Assembly (NCBI GenBank): GCA_944990035.1
Contig: CALYLX010000128.1
Location: forward strand, 1,364,001 to 1,428,000
DNA length: 64,000 bases
DNA from: Clitopilus passeckerianus
Lineage: Eukaryota > Basidiomycota > Agaricomycetes > Agaricales > Entolomataceae
Reading direction: 5' to 3'
The position numbers were made by a program, and so were the translations under genes. The notes beneath the pieces are model-generated. The model was not told where the DNA came from, made no database searches, and worked only from the letters and a program-made list of their open reading frames with translations. How positions within the stretch are numbered: position 1 is the stretch's first letter; each line of letters begins with the position of its first letter. Shown here piece by piece: positions 11,104 through 23,205 of this stretch.

Positions 11104-12669
11104 TGCACGGCTGGAAAGAGCTATGACTTCAATGTTATGTACGGTATTACATCCACCATGCGGTAATCGTCCCCCGCCCTTCGGTTCTCCACCGAAACTG
11201 GCAAGGTTGATCTGAATCGCAGAATGTCAGAAACGCTCCAAAAGCCATACAACCCTCGAGCCTTTCTAATCACATTAATCCTTATTGTTTGGCTCTTGCA
11301 CTGCTGTTCCTTCACTCTTGTTCGCCTTCCTCTTGACGATGACTACCCCGGCTTCCTTGGTCCGAGAATACCACCAATATGATTGCTATCCGCGCTGCCA
11401 TTCAAGCAACTACCGCACGAGCACTACCCCTGGTGTTCACGCTTTGGGACAGCCATGCCCAATTCCTTTGCTATTGGTATCCGATACAGAATTTAATGCA
11501 TACGGAGATGTTACTTACCATGGAGAATTGACCATCGGACCTTCACGCCAAAGTGCAAAAAGGACAGAACAATTAGTTAGATTTTCGGGTGACGGATGTT
11601 GCTGTTCTCAGGATTTATAGTGGGCACTTTGCTTTATGAGCTACCTTGAGACCCAGCCGCCAGTAGCGATATTATACTCCTCCTAAGCGAATGCACAATT
11701 GTCCTTGTTCGTCCGCATCACCTCCTATGCCGCGTCGTAAACATTTCGTTTGCCTCATAATGCGACGACGAGAACAAAAAGGGCGCGCATAAAATGACGA
11801 AGATGACAACGACGGTCCAGACTGTTCAAACAAGATCGGTTACACAGCATGCTGATACTGTTGTGAGAAGGGGAGCGCGGCGACAAAGGCAGCCTTGGGG
11901 GGATTCTAGCGAGGTCGTTTATGAACTTGGGAGCAGCGTATCATCGAATTTGGATGCTTTGAATGGGTCCAATAAATTTTCAATCGAGGGGGGAGGCGAA
12001 ACGATCAAATCTTGGGACACTCAGGTGGAGTTGGAGAGAGGAGATGTTTGTTCTGATTTTTGGTGCCTTTGCTACTCGCGTTGGCGCACCGACATCTCGA
12101 CAAGATTTATCCCTTTTTGGGTGAATACAAGCAGGCGAACGCCCACGTCGTTCCAATCGAGATTATTTTATAACTCTAATCACCACACCATCAAACCAGT
12201 CCTCCACCTAACTACACGAGGTTCCCGGATATAGCTTAGAACATGACGAGAAAAGAAAACAATAGAGAAATCGATTATTTCCCTCGTAGCATCCCCAAAA
12301 GGATGCTGACCAAACCCCGCCGCTCGGTGTTAATGCTTGATTTTCTGCATTCCCCGCTGCTTTGTTAGTTATTCGCAGGGGGCATCGTAGCCGCGAGGGG
12401 GGTAAAAGATAAACATAAAAGGAGGTTAGCTAAGAAGTGGTCGCTTTCTTACCTCTTTGCTCCCCGGTTGGGCGTCCCTCTCCTCTAAATACCCTTTCCC
12501 CTCTTCCTTCGGTCCCCTCCACTTCTCGTCTCGACCTTGGTCGGGCACTGGCTTCAGAATCTTTCACGCTCTTTCATTCCCTTATTTTACGATTCTTCAG
12601 CTGCAGAGCAGCCTTCTTTAATATTTTAACTATATACCTATATTGGCTTTCTATTATCATTCCAACGAC
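11104..12669. other. Gene-free 1.6 kb upstream of the zinc-finger gene
   Basis: ORFs at 11285-11620 and 11794-12234 (+) have low-complexity translations without motifs, so I do not call them genes. The last ~200 bp (about 12440-12640) are strongly pyrimidine-rich, as in many basidiomycete promoters and 5' leaders. An imperfect hairpin of the type gcatcc...ggatgc is seen at about 12290-12310. The likely role is a long promoter or leader for the transcription-factor-like gene at 12670. Confidence 0.45.
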
Positions 12670-13814
12670 ATGCCCGCTACGGTTAGTCTTCAAAATCCAC
12701 CACCTATCACGGCCACCTAACGTATCTTTATAGTTCACTTGCGAAACCTGCTATAAAACGTTTTCTCGCAAAGGAGACCTTGGCCGACACCAGAATCAAC
12801 ACACTGGATACAAGCCATTTGAATGCACTCAGTGTGGCAAATTTTTCTCGCAGCTGACCGGCCTCAAGACACACTGGAATGTGCAGTAGGTCGACTTCTA
12901 ATTTTACACAAAAAGTGATTACTCACATGCGCTCTTTAAGTACCGGCTCCAAGCCTTATAACTGCGGGCAACCATATTGCGATGCAGCCTTTGGTGATCC
13001 CTCGTCTCGCGCTCGCCACATCAAAGAAACCCATCGCACCTCTGGAACTTATAGGTGCCCCGTGGCCGACTGTCGCTCGAGGTGGGTATCGAAACCCTCG
13101 TTTCTTTGTTCTTTCCTTTGACAAATTCCTTAGCATCAAGCGAAAATCTGCCTTTAATGCCCACCTTAAAAAGAAACATAATTTGGATCCCAATTCCATC
13201 AACGTCAGCTCCATTGCTCCGGAAGTACGGCCTTTGGAAGCAAGCATGAAACGTAGGAAATACGAACAGGAAGTGCCAAGCGTACAGATCCATAGTGAAG
13301 AGGGCATAGAGTTGTTTTATGTTCCAAGTAAGCTATAATTCTCTTTGTTCGCCGGCCGAATGCGCTAATCCAGGCTCTAGCTGAATCCAAGGAAGAACCT
13401 GGGCCCCAACCTCCTAGCTCGTACGGAATTAACGCCTACTCAGGAGGGTGGCATTCTAGCGAGGGGCGCATTGTCAGTTCGCTCGCGCTCTCCGAGGTAC
13501 TCTCTGCAGACCTGTATACTCTGAATTCACCATCGTCCACCCCGCCTTTATCCCATTCGCAGTCCTCTTCTCCAGCCCCGGCGAATAGTCCTTACCTCCA
13601 GGATCACGGTATTCTGCCGAGGGATAGTATGACGCCGTCGCCTATCGGTGATAGCTGCTATCAAACCTTTTCGCCAGAGACACAGCTATCGATGCTATCC
13701 GGTGGCCCGTTTGTGCAAATGCCAATGTACGACCCCCTCAGCCTCAGGCCTGACATGTCCTGGGACGCTCTATTCTTCGGTGGTGACACCTCTGGAAAGG
13801 TAGTCTACGCATGA
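12670..13814 (+). CDS. C2H2 zinc-finger protein, probable transcription factor
   Basis: Five exons (12670-12681, 12734-12885, 12941-13081, 13134-13327, 13381-13814) give 310 residues. The first coding exon is only 12 nt (M-P-A-T). Removing the intron at 12886-12940 joins HWNV to HTGSKPYNCG, recreating the canonical H-TG-x-KP-Y-x-C linker, which strongly supports this model. Fingers in order: FTCETCYKTFSRKGDLGRHQ, FECTQCGKFFSQLTGLKTHW (last His uncertain), YNCGQPYCDAAFGDPSSRAR with H-IKETH, and YRCPVADCRS with AFNAHLKKKH. The C-terminal half is Ser/Pro-rich and probably disordered or activating. The target is unknown. Its long upstream gap fits a regulated gene. Confidence 0.85.
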
Positions 13815-14359
13815 ATGTTATGAAAGCTACGCACCGAAACGATATACATTATTTGTTTCCAGATGTCACCGAGCGTTGAACATTCTGCTTTTTCCCCGAT
13901 TCGTTGTTCTTCGTGGCCACGACTGACACTTATTGACTTTACGACGTTACTGGTTTTTAACGGACTTTATGCAAACTGTATCTGTATTACCCACCTATTT
14001 CTACTTTATATACCTGTAGCCTTTACTTGTGCCGTTTAATGGAAGGACCTGAGGATTTGACGCCTAGTACATTTCGGGCGCCCACCTTGACTTTGGAAAA
14101 TGATGATCATGGTTGTTTGCCGAGTAACGGCGAGAGTGATCAGAGGGGCGACCAAACATTTTCAAAATCTTCCCGCAAGCGGTGCCCACTGCTGCACCAG
14201 CCGTCCGCATTGTCGTCCCTCTTGCTATCGAGAAACGCTGGTCGTCTTCATAAACCTGCTCTCGATTCTGTTCGCAAACTTGCATTCATTTTAAGCTTTA
14301 ATTCTCGGGCTTCATCTAACCAAACACAACCACCGACCGCGTCAATTGCTCCAAGGACG
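13815..14359. other. Intergenic, zinc finger to ubiquitin hydrolase
   Basis: This 545 bp region lies between genes in the same direction. The reading frame of the next gene is open back to 14027, so part of this may be 5' leader or an N-terminal extension. I placed the start at 14360, where a Pro-rich N-terminus like that of related enzymes begins. No other feature is seen. Confidence 0.5.
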
Positions 14360-16499
14360 ATGCTCGCAACTCCTCTTATACCTCTTCAGCCCATTTTCGC
14401 AACACCTCACTCCTCCGACGATGCAAACATGCAATCAAGACCCGCTAGAGATAGGGAGGCTTTCCTTAGTTTGCTGCCACCCCCGGTAGAATTCGTTGAA
14501 GGCTCTTCATCTGGCGCCCTTGCTGTTCCCCCAGGCAAGTATGAGCCAATCAACGCTTCCCGACGGCGCCAAAGCAGGAGGTTAGTCGCAAATTTTAATT
14601 GAGGAACTTGAGACTGATGTTATCGCGTAGCTTCCACACTCACCCAAACTCTCCAGTTCCTCACCCACGAAGCCATCTGCCACTCCTAAACCCGAAAAGG
14701 CTTTGTTGAGCAACAAAGGTATCGACTTCTCGTGGCCGAATGGTTGCACGCGTGGAACTGGTCTGCACAACGTCGGAAATACATGTTTCCTCAACAGCGC
14801 ACTTCAATGTCTCCTCCACACCCCACCCTTGCTACGCAAACTTTTAGCGCACAAACCAGAAGAATGTAAATTTCTTCGACCCTTCACCAGTTTTAAGTGC
14901 TGATCATCTACTAGGTCGTGTTCAAACCGGATTTTGCATGTCATGCACCATGAGACAAGTCATGATTGCAGCCTACAAGTCGAAAACTCCAATCACCCCT
15001 GGTGGTATTATAGGGAAGCTGCAAGGTGAGTACGCCCGTCCTTGCTTATTCTTTACCTTCTCATCATTTACAGTTATTGCAAAACACATGCGGAAAGGCA
15101 GACAAGAGGACTCTCACGAATTCCTCCGATATGCGATTGACGCTCTGCAGAAGGCGTGTTTAGCTGGACATGGCCCGTGTGTATTGATCCTTGACACCTT
15201 CAGCCTAGTTCTGACTGCGAGTTCAGCAAACCGGACCCCAAAATAGCCGAAGCAACCTGGGTTCATGGCATCTTCGGAGGCAGGCTGCGCTCTCGCGTTC
15301 ACTGTACCGACTGCCGTCATAATAGTGATACCTACGATCGAATATTGGATCTGAGTGTTGACATCATCAACGTGGACTCTCTAAAAGAGGCATTGAAGAG
15401 ATTTGTCGCAATCGATGTACTCAAGGGCTCCAACCAGTATAAGTGTGAGAAGTACGTCCCTTATCAGCGTGCACTCAAAGAAGTCGACTAATATTTTCCG
15501 CATAGATGCAAGAAACATGTCGTTGCGAAGAAGCGGTTTACGATACACGAAGCACCTCCCGTTCTTACGATACATTTCAAACGCTTCTCGCCAGCTGGCA
15601 AAAAGATTGGGCACCCTGTCAGCTATGATGAACACTTGTCGTTGACGCCATATATGAGCCCAGGACAATATGGCCCGACCTACGACCTATACGGCGTGAT
15701 ATCTCACGCTGGCGGCGGGCCTCATTCGGGGCATTACTATGCAATGGTGAAGGATAGTGGTGGGAGGTGGTGGGAGATGAACGACGAAAGTGTGTCGTCG
15801 ATTGGGGCCAATCCTCCCCTTGGAAGGAAGAACGCATACATCCTGTTCTACATCAAGAGAAAAGGAGAAGGCCTGGAAGCTGCCATCAACTCGACGACGA
15901 CAGTAAAAACCGAACCGGGTGTTGGTTTGATTGGAAAGATGAAGAAACGGAAAGAAAGGGAGGCAGAGGAGGATGACCAAGATGATGTGGGAACGAAGGT
16001 TTCAGCGCCATTCATTGGCCCTCTGTTACCCTCTCCCTTGCCAAAGGGCGATGGGCCTCAGGCTAAGAGGGCTAAACTCCAAGAGGATCCGCAGGCGACA
16101 AAGATCAGGAAAAAGATTGACGCTACCAAAGGAGCACTGAAGAGCCTTAACGCATATGCCTCTGACAGTGACGAGGACGATGAAGACGATGTTCCTTCCT
16201 CTCCTGCAAAGCCCCCTGCGACCTCCTCATCTGCTCCCTCACCCTCAGGGCTTGCCGCTGAAGATTCTGAAGGATCACCAACTAAACTGCGGTCCTCATT
16301 CTCACCTACCTACACATCCTCTCCTAAAGCAAAGAAACCCTCAAACGGCGTTTCTACGAACAGTTTTTATGGGACCAAGCCTCACAGAAAGCGAGACCAT
16401 TTCGACAGGACAGGTTCTCGCTCTTCCGGATATACCTCCGCGCTCAACCCATACAACCGCTTTTCCCATAAGCGGCAAAATAGACCAAGAGCAATTTGA
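14360..16499 (+). CDS. Ubiquitin carboxyl-terminal hydrolase (USP36/UBP-like)
   Basis: This is a deubiquitinating cysteine protease. Six exons (14360-14580, 14657-14865, 14915-15025, 15074-15180, 15222-15451, 15506-16499) sum to 1872 nt, or 623 residues. The Cys box is [19 protein letters not shown], with the catalytic Cys in [21 protein letters not shown] is the QDAHEF-like box. [15 protein letters not shown] and YKCEKCKK supply zinc-finger cysteines. The His box is [15 protein letters not shown]. The C-terminal tail (~220 residues) is Lys/Ser-rich and acidic (DSDEDDEDD), as in USP36-like nucleolar enzymes. The 41-nt intron at 15181-15221 ends in a weak gag acceptor and is the least certain junction. 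The USP family call is firm; the USP36 subgroup is inferred from IFGG.LRS and the basic tail. Confidence 0.9.
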
Positions 16500-16583
16500 T
16501 TGCTAGTGGACTTGGAATTTTTAAAGACTTATTTTGTAGCATGCAGTACCATTAATCATGTAGTAATAAGTAGACAAAGGGCA

Positions 16584-18393
16584 TTACAGCTTGGCCTGCA
16601 ACTTGTCTGAAATTGTAACAACATTAGCCTCCTTCTCCTTGCCTTCTTCCCACCAAACAACTGTGACAGTAATGTCATCTCTGAATCTTCGAGAGTAGGG
16701 GGCCGGAATGCTGAGACGTTGGCGAAGGATGCTTTCATTTCCACCACCGAAAGCGTTGCGAATGAGATGGGCACTGGCATTCTCATCTTTGAATGCCCAT
16801 GAACCTGAGGTATCCCTGTTTCTTTGCTCCTTTCCATCAACAGTTGAGGTGCCAGTTGATGTCCTAACATGACTCGGGAGTTCATCCTTCGGGATATTTC
16901 CTTTGAGCCCTGTGAGATGACCTCCTACTAAACTGACCACTTCCTCAGAGCTACCAAACAATGAGATAAGAAAAGGCTCCTTAGAAAGTAATAGGCTTAA
17001 CATACGTAAGTTCATCCCAAAGTCCATCGGTCGCCAATACCACGAAGCGTAATGCCTTGTCCCCTACGGGAGCGCCCTCATCGTTGAAGGAAAGTTTGCG
17101 GTGGGTAACAACTGGGCGGGCGGTGACATAGGGTGGTGTCCTGAACAATGAAGGAGGAAGGCGTAAAGGCCGACCGTTTCCGACGAGGAAAGCTTGACTC
17201 AGACTGAGGGGCTAGATGAGCGAAAGCTAAATAGTGTACAAGAGCACATACGTTTCTTGAATTTCACGAGGCCATTTGTAACGTGCGTCTCCGAAGGCAC
17301 GGGTAGGTTCCAATCCGCCAAGGACACGGCCATTCCTGATAACATCGTTGGCTTCATCGGCAGGATGCTCTTTTTGCATTCTAAAAACGCACTTAAGTAG
17401 ATCTCCAGCAACGGCATGGGAACTAAATCACCTGGCAAGTTCGTTGGGGTTTCGACCTGTCTGATCCTCCGTCAGGACTTCTACACGCCATTGTCCCTTG
17501 CCATCTGGAGTGCTTTCCCAGACTCCAGCAACTGCACGACTATCGCCTGTGCAGGCAACGTACAGGTCACGATGGGCTGTGTCAAAAACGGCCATTATAG
17601 CACAACTACCTGCAAAATAATTATTATAAAATCGTAAAGATAGATAATATAATTCACTTACCAGATACTGCTGGAAGCATGGTCGGCAAGGCCAAAGGAT
17701 GCTTGCTGAGATCGGGGATAGTTTTCTTCTTGATCGACTCTTGGTCAAGGTTGTTGGCGAGAACTTGTATCGGGGCATTGACGAGCTCGGTGTCAAGTTT
17801 GACAAAAGCATTCTCTATAGCACGAGACACTTGGGTGGGATTGGCAGCTAAAACAGTCTGGTTGGACTGAGATGCCGAGGACCATACCAAAGACTGGACC
17901 CTCTGCATAACACCGGGGGAGGACTTGGCTTTGGGTTCTTTGATAAGATTATTTAGCTCCAATGCAACGGCATTAATGAGCACTTTGGAAAGGAGCTGTG
18001 AGGTATCACGACCACTATGCCCGTCCATTACGGCTAGGAAGAGGTAGTCGCCTGGAGCGGATGGGTCTGTACTATCCCGGTGAATAATCTGCGACGCATT
18101 TGCGTCCTCAATAGGGTCATTGGATGCCAATGAAGCGGTAGTAAACTTCCAAGTTGTTCCTTCTGGTGATGTATGGCTACGAGAACTAGCGTTCTCGTTA
18201 ATCCATGATTCCACAGAGTTGAAGGGCATGAGAGGAAATGTTTTGAGACTCTCTCGGATTTACCGTTTGCTCCAGGAACTCTGACAACGGCCTCAAATGT
18301 TTGATGCTTGTCCGACTTGGATGCGTAGTATGCGTAGGCCGGTGTGGCAACTGCAGCTGCTGCTGCAATAGGTTTCCACGCTCCTCGTAGCAT
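16584..18393 (-). CDS. PP2C phosphatase, PDH-phosphatase (Ptc5/PDP) type
   Basis: Mitochondrial phosphatases of this type reactivate pyruvate dehydrogenase. The N-terminus MLRGAWKPIAAAAAVATPAY is short, basic and Ala-rich, as expected for a matrix presequence. Domain motifs: SNDPIEDANAS, FLAVMDGHSGRDTS (metal-binding Asp-Gly-His), LYVACTGDSRAV, VLGGLEPTRAFGDARYKW, and ATDGLWDEL joined across an intron to TSEEVVSLVGGHL, then FRDDITVTVVWW near the end. The introns at 17610-17661 and three further downstream are clean. One frame break lies at the T4 run 18241-18244 (A4 on the coding strand). One more A gives a continuous ERVSKTFPLMPFNSVESW, so I regard it as a sequence error. It converges with the ubiquitin hydrolase gene, 84 bp apart. 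Confidence 0.85.
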
Positions 18394-18884
18394 ACTTGTA
18401 GATACCAATCCGAAACGATACCCTGGTAGACCAAGTATCGTGAGTGTCTTCAAGCTCTTGCACTAGTAAGCTATGTTTATATTGAGCTCACTGTACCACG
18501 ACGTGGGTATAACTGAACATACTTTGAGAATCACTGCCAGGCGATTTCTGCTGCTGGTTGTGCTGAAGGTCGGCCTTGATGCTGACCGAACTCCGGGTGC
18601 CGGTTCCGAGAGCAGAAGGTCACATGACTGTGGCGACGCGTTTGTTTGGCCGAAGTTTGGTCCTTTCAAGCCACAAATTGACCTTTGTCCTCTTGCGATG
18701 GCCCTGATCTACTGATTCGAAATTCCAACCGACTTTGCTCGAACTATCACTCTTTTGACCCGCAAACATCAAGCTACGTCTTGCGCTAGGGGGACAGCAA
18801 GGCGCTCACACCTTTGTGAAGTCGCCCCGTGTCAAACGCTCCTTGGCACAGCAAACCGAGTCATCGCGACAAACTTAAACACAA
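18394..18884. promoter_or_regulatory. Divergent intergenic region, PDH phosphatase / disordered protein
   Basis: This 491 bp region lies between two start codons facing away from each other, so both promoters must lie here. No TATA box or named site is evident. Short ORFs on both strands are not supported. Confidence 0.45.
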
Positions 18885-20083
18885 ATGGACCTACACCAGG
18901 TCACAAGCATGACAGCTCCAGCGCCTCAAAAGGTCGTGTTGAACACGACCGCCTCTTGCTCCCAACCATCACAGCAAACAGCTGGTGGGACTCAGAATTC
19001 TAAACCAAAGGGCAATATGATAACTGTAGATCCTTCAGCTTTGCTGAATGCCTCGCATGCATCAACATCATCCAAGCCACCGTCAAGCGTCCCTCAAATC
19101 CGGGAGCCTCAATCACAAGCGCATGCTGACCTATTGGCTTTTCATGGGATAAAAGTCAGAGATTTTGCGTATGAAAGTACATTGCCTCCCGTGAAGGCAT
19201 GGTACAAGCCTCAGATACAGCCCGGCATACAATCATTGAAGCGCCAGAAGACGGATACAGATGAGCCTGGTCCATCGTCCGACTCAAGACCTCGGGGAGG
19301 AAGCATTTCAAGCAAGAAGGCCAGACTAGAAAGAATGACCACAGAGCCAGATGTTGAAGTCCCGTCGGATTCGCAATCATTGACTTCTGTTCCAGCACGA
19401 GCGCGTGGGTTTCTGGACATTCAAGACTTTGTGCCTCCAGAATCTCAAGGAATATACTCTCAAGCCGCTGGCTCACCCGAGTCTCAACCCCCGTCCCCGA
19501 TTTCGATTCGCAAGACATATCCCAAGATACAGAGCCATACCTTGATACTCCTATGGTAACTCCCCACAGCTCTCTCCAATTTATCGTTGCAGATGCGAGT
19601 GACATTCCGGCATCGCAGCTAGATTCTGTGGGATCACAACCCCCTCTTCCAGATCTCCTCTCCTATGCCGAACTCGCTCGTCCTCATTTGAAGGATCCAA
19701 CAGGCTTGACAGGGGCACTGAGTCCAATGTCTTCCATGTCATCAATATTCTCCGGCCCTCCTTCGTCGCCTTCCTCTCACTCAAGACCTTCTCCCCCTCG
19801 TCTCAGATTCCACCCGCCAGATGTCCAACTCTCCATCTCCCCTCCGGTGCGAGGGGCATCCTCTTCTGTGATAAACAATGTTCCACAAAGGCCGTATTAT
19901 CTACGGAAACGGCCAACAACTACAAAGCCCACCCTGCAGCAGTCCAAGTTCTCCTCGCGGACGAAGACAAGCGTTCGGTCGCCTTCCCTTCTTGGCCAAG
20001 CCCGAGGACACTCGCGGCTTACACACCAGAAGAGCATGAGTCCGCAGGGGCTACGACCGATACGAAGACGTGCCGCCAGTTAG
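18885..20083 (+). CDS. Unrecognised Ser/Pro-rich, mostly disordered protein
   Basis: I do not recognise this protein. The reading frame starts MDLHQVTSMTAPAPQ. A short segment, AHADLLAFHGIKVRDFAYE, is more ordered and could be a conserved patch. The rest is rich in Ser, Pro and Gln with basic clusters (SLKRQKTD, SSKKARLERM) that could act as nuclear localisation signals. It ends in a basic tail (YYLRKRPTTTKP, LRPIRRRAAS). The frame breaks near 19488-19492, a C5 run. The whole span is 1199 nt, one short of 1200, so one missing C would give a single 399-residue protein without introns. A cryptic intron is the alternative explanation. Confidence 0.5.
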
Positions 20084-21514
20084 AATTTCTTTCCTGCCTT
20101 TGACGCATATCACGAGTTCACAAATTCAATTATCATTATTCAAGGGACTAGACTGGTGGCTGTATTCTATGTGGAACCAAACGAAAGTGTAATTCTCTAG
20201 TCTGTACGAACCTCTGGCAATTTGCAAACCTCCCTCAGAGTATATTCACTCCTAGGTTTCGCCCCTTTACCGATCTTTATTACCTTCACATTCTTATGAC
20301 ATATACCTTTCCACCTTCGTTCGTTTCCTATGTACATACTCCTTAAGCAATTGCCATGTTCACCACTGTATTCCTATCATAGATCAGAGCAGCTAATGCC
20401 GACGGATGCTCTATCAATAGCAATTAGATTCGATACATTTTCTTAATTCGATTGTCTTCCGCCAGTGGCGGTGGTGAATAGACAAACAAGCCAATCAGCG
20501 TAACCCTAGGTTCCCTGAGGGCCAGACTGGTTGACGATTGAAATTCGACGATCCCCGTCTGGGGGTGTCATCCTCGAAGCTCAAGTAGCCATATTAAATT
20601 CGCTTGGTTGGTGACCGGATCATGTAGATATTCTTGAGGTTCGAGGCCGAATCCGCATGCAAATGGAGCCTGTGGGCGAGGAGTTACCGATGCAATCCAA
20701 AAATTTTGGTACCTTAACAGACATCGGAGGCTCAGCGATGCCGTTGTCCAACAAAAGAGTCCTCGACATGCCCACAGATTGACACCATGATACCATCCAG
20801 CTCTTTTCCCACTATGCAAGGTACATTCCCAGGTGGCAGGCTGGACTTTGCGTAGAGTGTCACTGACAGAATTTTAGCCTTTAGGACAGAGATCCTGCGC
20901 TCGATGGAGTAAATGTACACCCTGCATCTGATTGGGAATGTAGGTGCCTGCGCGCTTCAGATACATCTACTGAGCGACCCGGTCCGAAGTGAGGCATAAA
21001 ACAGAGTTCACCAGCTCATCTTTAGCGAAAGAGTACAAACCAACGCGTGCAGAGAGCCTCGAAGGGACTGGGCGGAAAACATGTGGCGTAAAAAACTCGC
21101 TAGAAGGATTTGACATCATTTCAAGAATCGAGCCTTCGAAAGCGAACGCGCTCTTCCTTGACAGAAAGACCTGTGACCCTCTAAATTTTGCAATCCTGAT
21201 ACCGGGATCACCGGAAGGCTAGACCAAGCAGATGATTTGGGTAATGCAGCCTCTGAAGAATGCAAGCAAGTCTCTTGGCCAGTCTTCCTGCTGGTTCTCA
21301 ATAGATTAGAGTAAAGATAGAAACAGTTTGGCCAGCATGTGTCGACCTCTGAACGTTCTCGAAGGCAAAACAGAGCTGGACACACGTGAATCGGAGCCGA
21401 CATCCCGGAGGCAAACTGGATTTATGGGGAAAGATAAAAAGTGACGATCTGCATTGGAGCTATAATCTGCTCAAAAGGGCTCTTTCCATTTTTCATAGAC
21501 TCATCCTCGACCCT
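20084..21514. other. Gene-free 1.4 kb
   Basis: Small ORFs on both strands (for example 20568-20819, 20989-21222, 21116-21403) carry no motif and cannot be extended through splice sites. The 3' part must hold the promoter of the ACT-domain gene. I see no repeat or transposon end. Confidence 0.45.
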
Positions 21515-23205
21515 ATGCAAGCAACCATATCCTTACTCCCCGTTTCCTTGTCTCTCGTTCATATCCCTCGTTCGCGCCTTTCTCAACTCTCACATCCCAT
21601 TGTGAAGCAAATTGTACAGCGGCATCCTACATTCTTGAACATAACATACAATGAACTAGAACTCAGCATCTTTGCCGACGAAGCACTACTCCAAGACTTT
21701 GAACCCATTGCTAGGAAGGACAGGCACCGACAGCGGTCTCGCTCAAACTCAAGCAGTGGTAGTAAAGCTGCATCTCGGTCGCGTGGTATGGAACCTGTGG
21801 AGATTTCGTATGAACGGTGGTGTGCTCTGCAGGTCGATTCTCATTCCAACCAGCTAGGTCAGTATTGGACTTCACCCTATTTCCACTTCGCCTCCTTACC
21901 TTCTCGGACTATTAGATGGTGCTGGAGCTCGTGTCAGTGAAGTGTCCGCACCACTAGCAGCTGCCGGGATCTCGATCCTATACCAGTCATCCTATATGAG
22001 TGACTTTATTCTGGTCAGTTAACTCCGACTCGCAAAATGCTGAGGTACCAATTTCATCTCACCATTTTCTAGGTTAAAAGATCTCGTCTTCAGGAAGCCA
22101 TGGGGCTACTTGCCCATGCTGGATTTGAGATTTACTCAGCCGATGCAGGTACCCCACTGAACGCGCCTCACATGGTTGAGGCCTTACATGCCACTCAGAA
22201 AACTGACGCTCAGTCACGCGGTACAAGTGTTTCCGATCCCGACGCCGAAGAGGTGCTCTTCAATTCCAAGACCCTTTCCCCCTTATCCCATACCCTACAA
22301 CTTACTTCGATCTCGTCTCGAAGCAAGAGCTACTCACCAGACGCGGGGGAAGTCCGAACTCTTCCGTCAGACTTGGCTTGCATTGGCTTGTCTAGCGAAC
22401 ATGGACCAGACCTCTGGGCTCTTAAAATCATCAAACTAGTTGCCTTTCCAGAACTGATACCCTGCTCATCCATGCAGCTGTCAGAACCCTCGGTGTTCCC
22501 TATTTCGAGCCGAAAGGCCCACAAGCCTCCGACAGCTGGAGGGGTCGAAGCTTTTTCTCGGAATCCTTCGCCTGTTACTACAGACGATTCAGGCTCAGAT
22601 GATGATGGGTACTATTCCTATACACCCCAAACCAAGGCTTCGGGTACTCTGCATAAACGGCGTTCCAAGACGCGCCGTGCTCCGACCAGCACCTCATCAA
22701 CCCACGAAGATGAACCAATGGGAGCTTCCCCAACGTTACCCTTCTTCAGCTACACGCAAACTGAAGAGGGGTCCTCGTTGACAGCCGACGTTCATGTACT
22801 TTCAACACTCTTCCCTCCCCACGAACGTCATTTGATCAATTCTAGTGGGGAACTCGACGAAGCGGACAATGCATTGAATTCCGAGGCGGTTGAAGATGAA
22901 TCTAGTAATGTTCTCAGATGCCTACAAATCGATCTACGCAATTTCGGCCTAGGTACGCTGGTCCTTCTCTTTCATCGTACAGCCGTGTAACCGTTCCATT
23001 CCGTCAGACAAATATGGTCTAGTCAACCGTTTCTCTCAGGTTCTCAACGAGAACGGAATCAACCATATGTATTCTTCTACATTTAAAACCGCCAATCTCT
23101 TGGTAAGTTTCCTTACACTGGTATTTTTGCATCGTTTCACGAAGACTTCTACAGGTGGACAAAACGCAAGCTCGGCGCGCTCGAGACCTCCTTCGTCATT
23201 GCTAG
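21515..23205 (+). CDS. CASTOR-like ACT-domain protein
   Basis: In animals CASTOR proteins are arginine sensors that bind GATOR2 and restrain TORC1. Five exons (21515-21857, 21916-22013, 22073-22952, 23008-23102, 23155-23205) sum to 1467 nt, or 488 residues, with no break. An ACT-like unit is formed across the second intron: ISILYQSSYMSDFILVKRSR then EAMGLLAHAGFEIYSAD, closely resembling the CASTOR pattern YQTDFILV with L-x-FDIY. The C-terminal unit YGLVNRFSQVLNENGINHMY with STFKTANLLVDKTQA resembles a second ACT fold. Between them lies a ~230-residue Ser/Pro-rich insert that animal CASTORs lack. Family membership is inferred from these motifs. Amino-acid sensing in this fungus is speculative. 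Confidence 0.7.

Noticed and set aside
11285..12234. Two plus-strand ORFs of 111 and 146 codons
   Set aside because: Low-complexity translations, no motif, no splice continuation and no Kozak-like context; more likely promoter or leader sequence.
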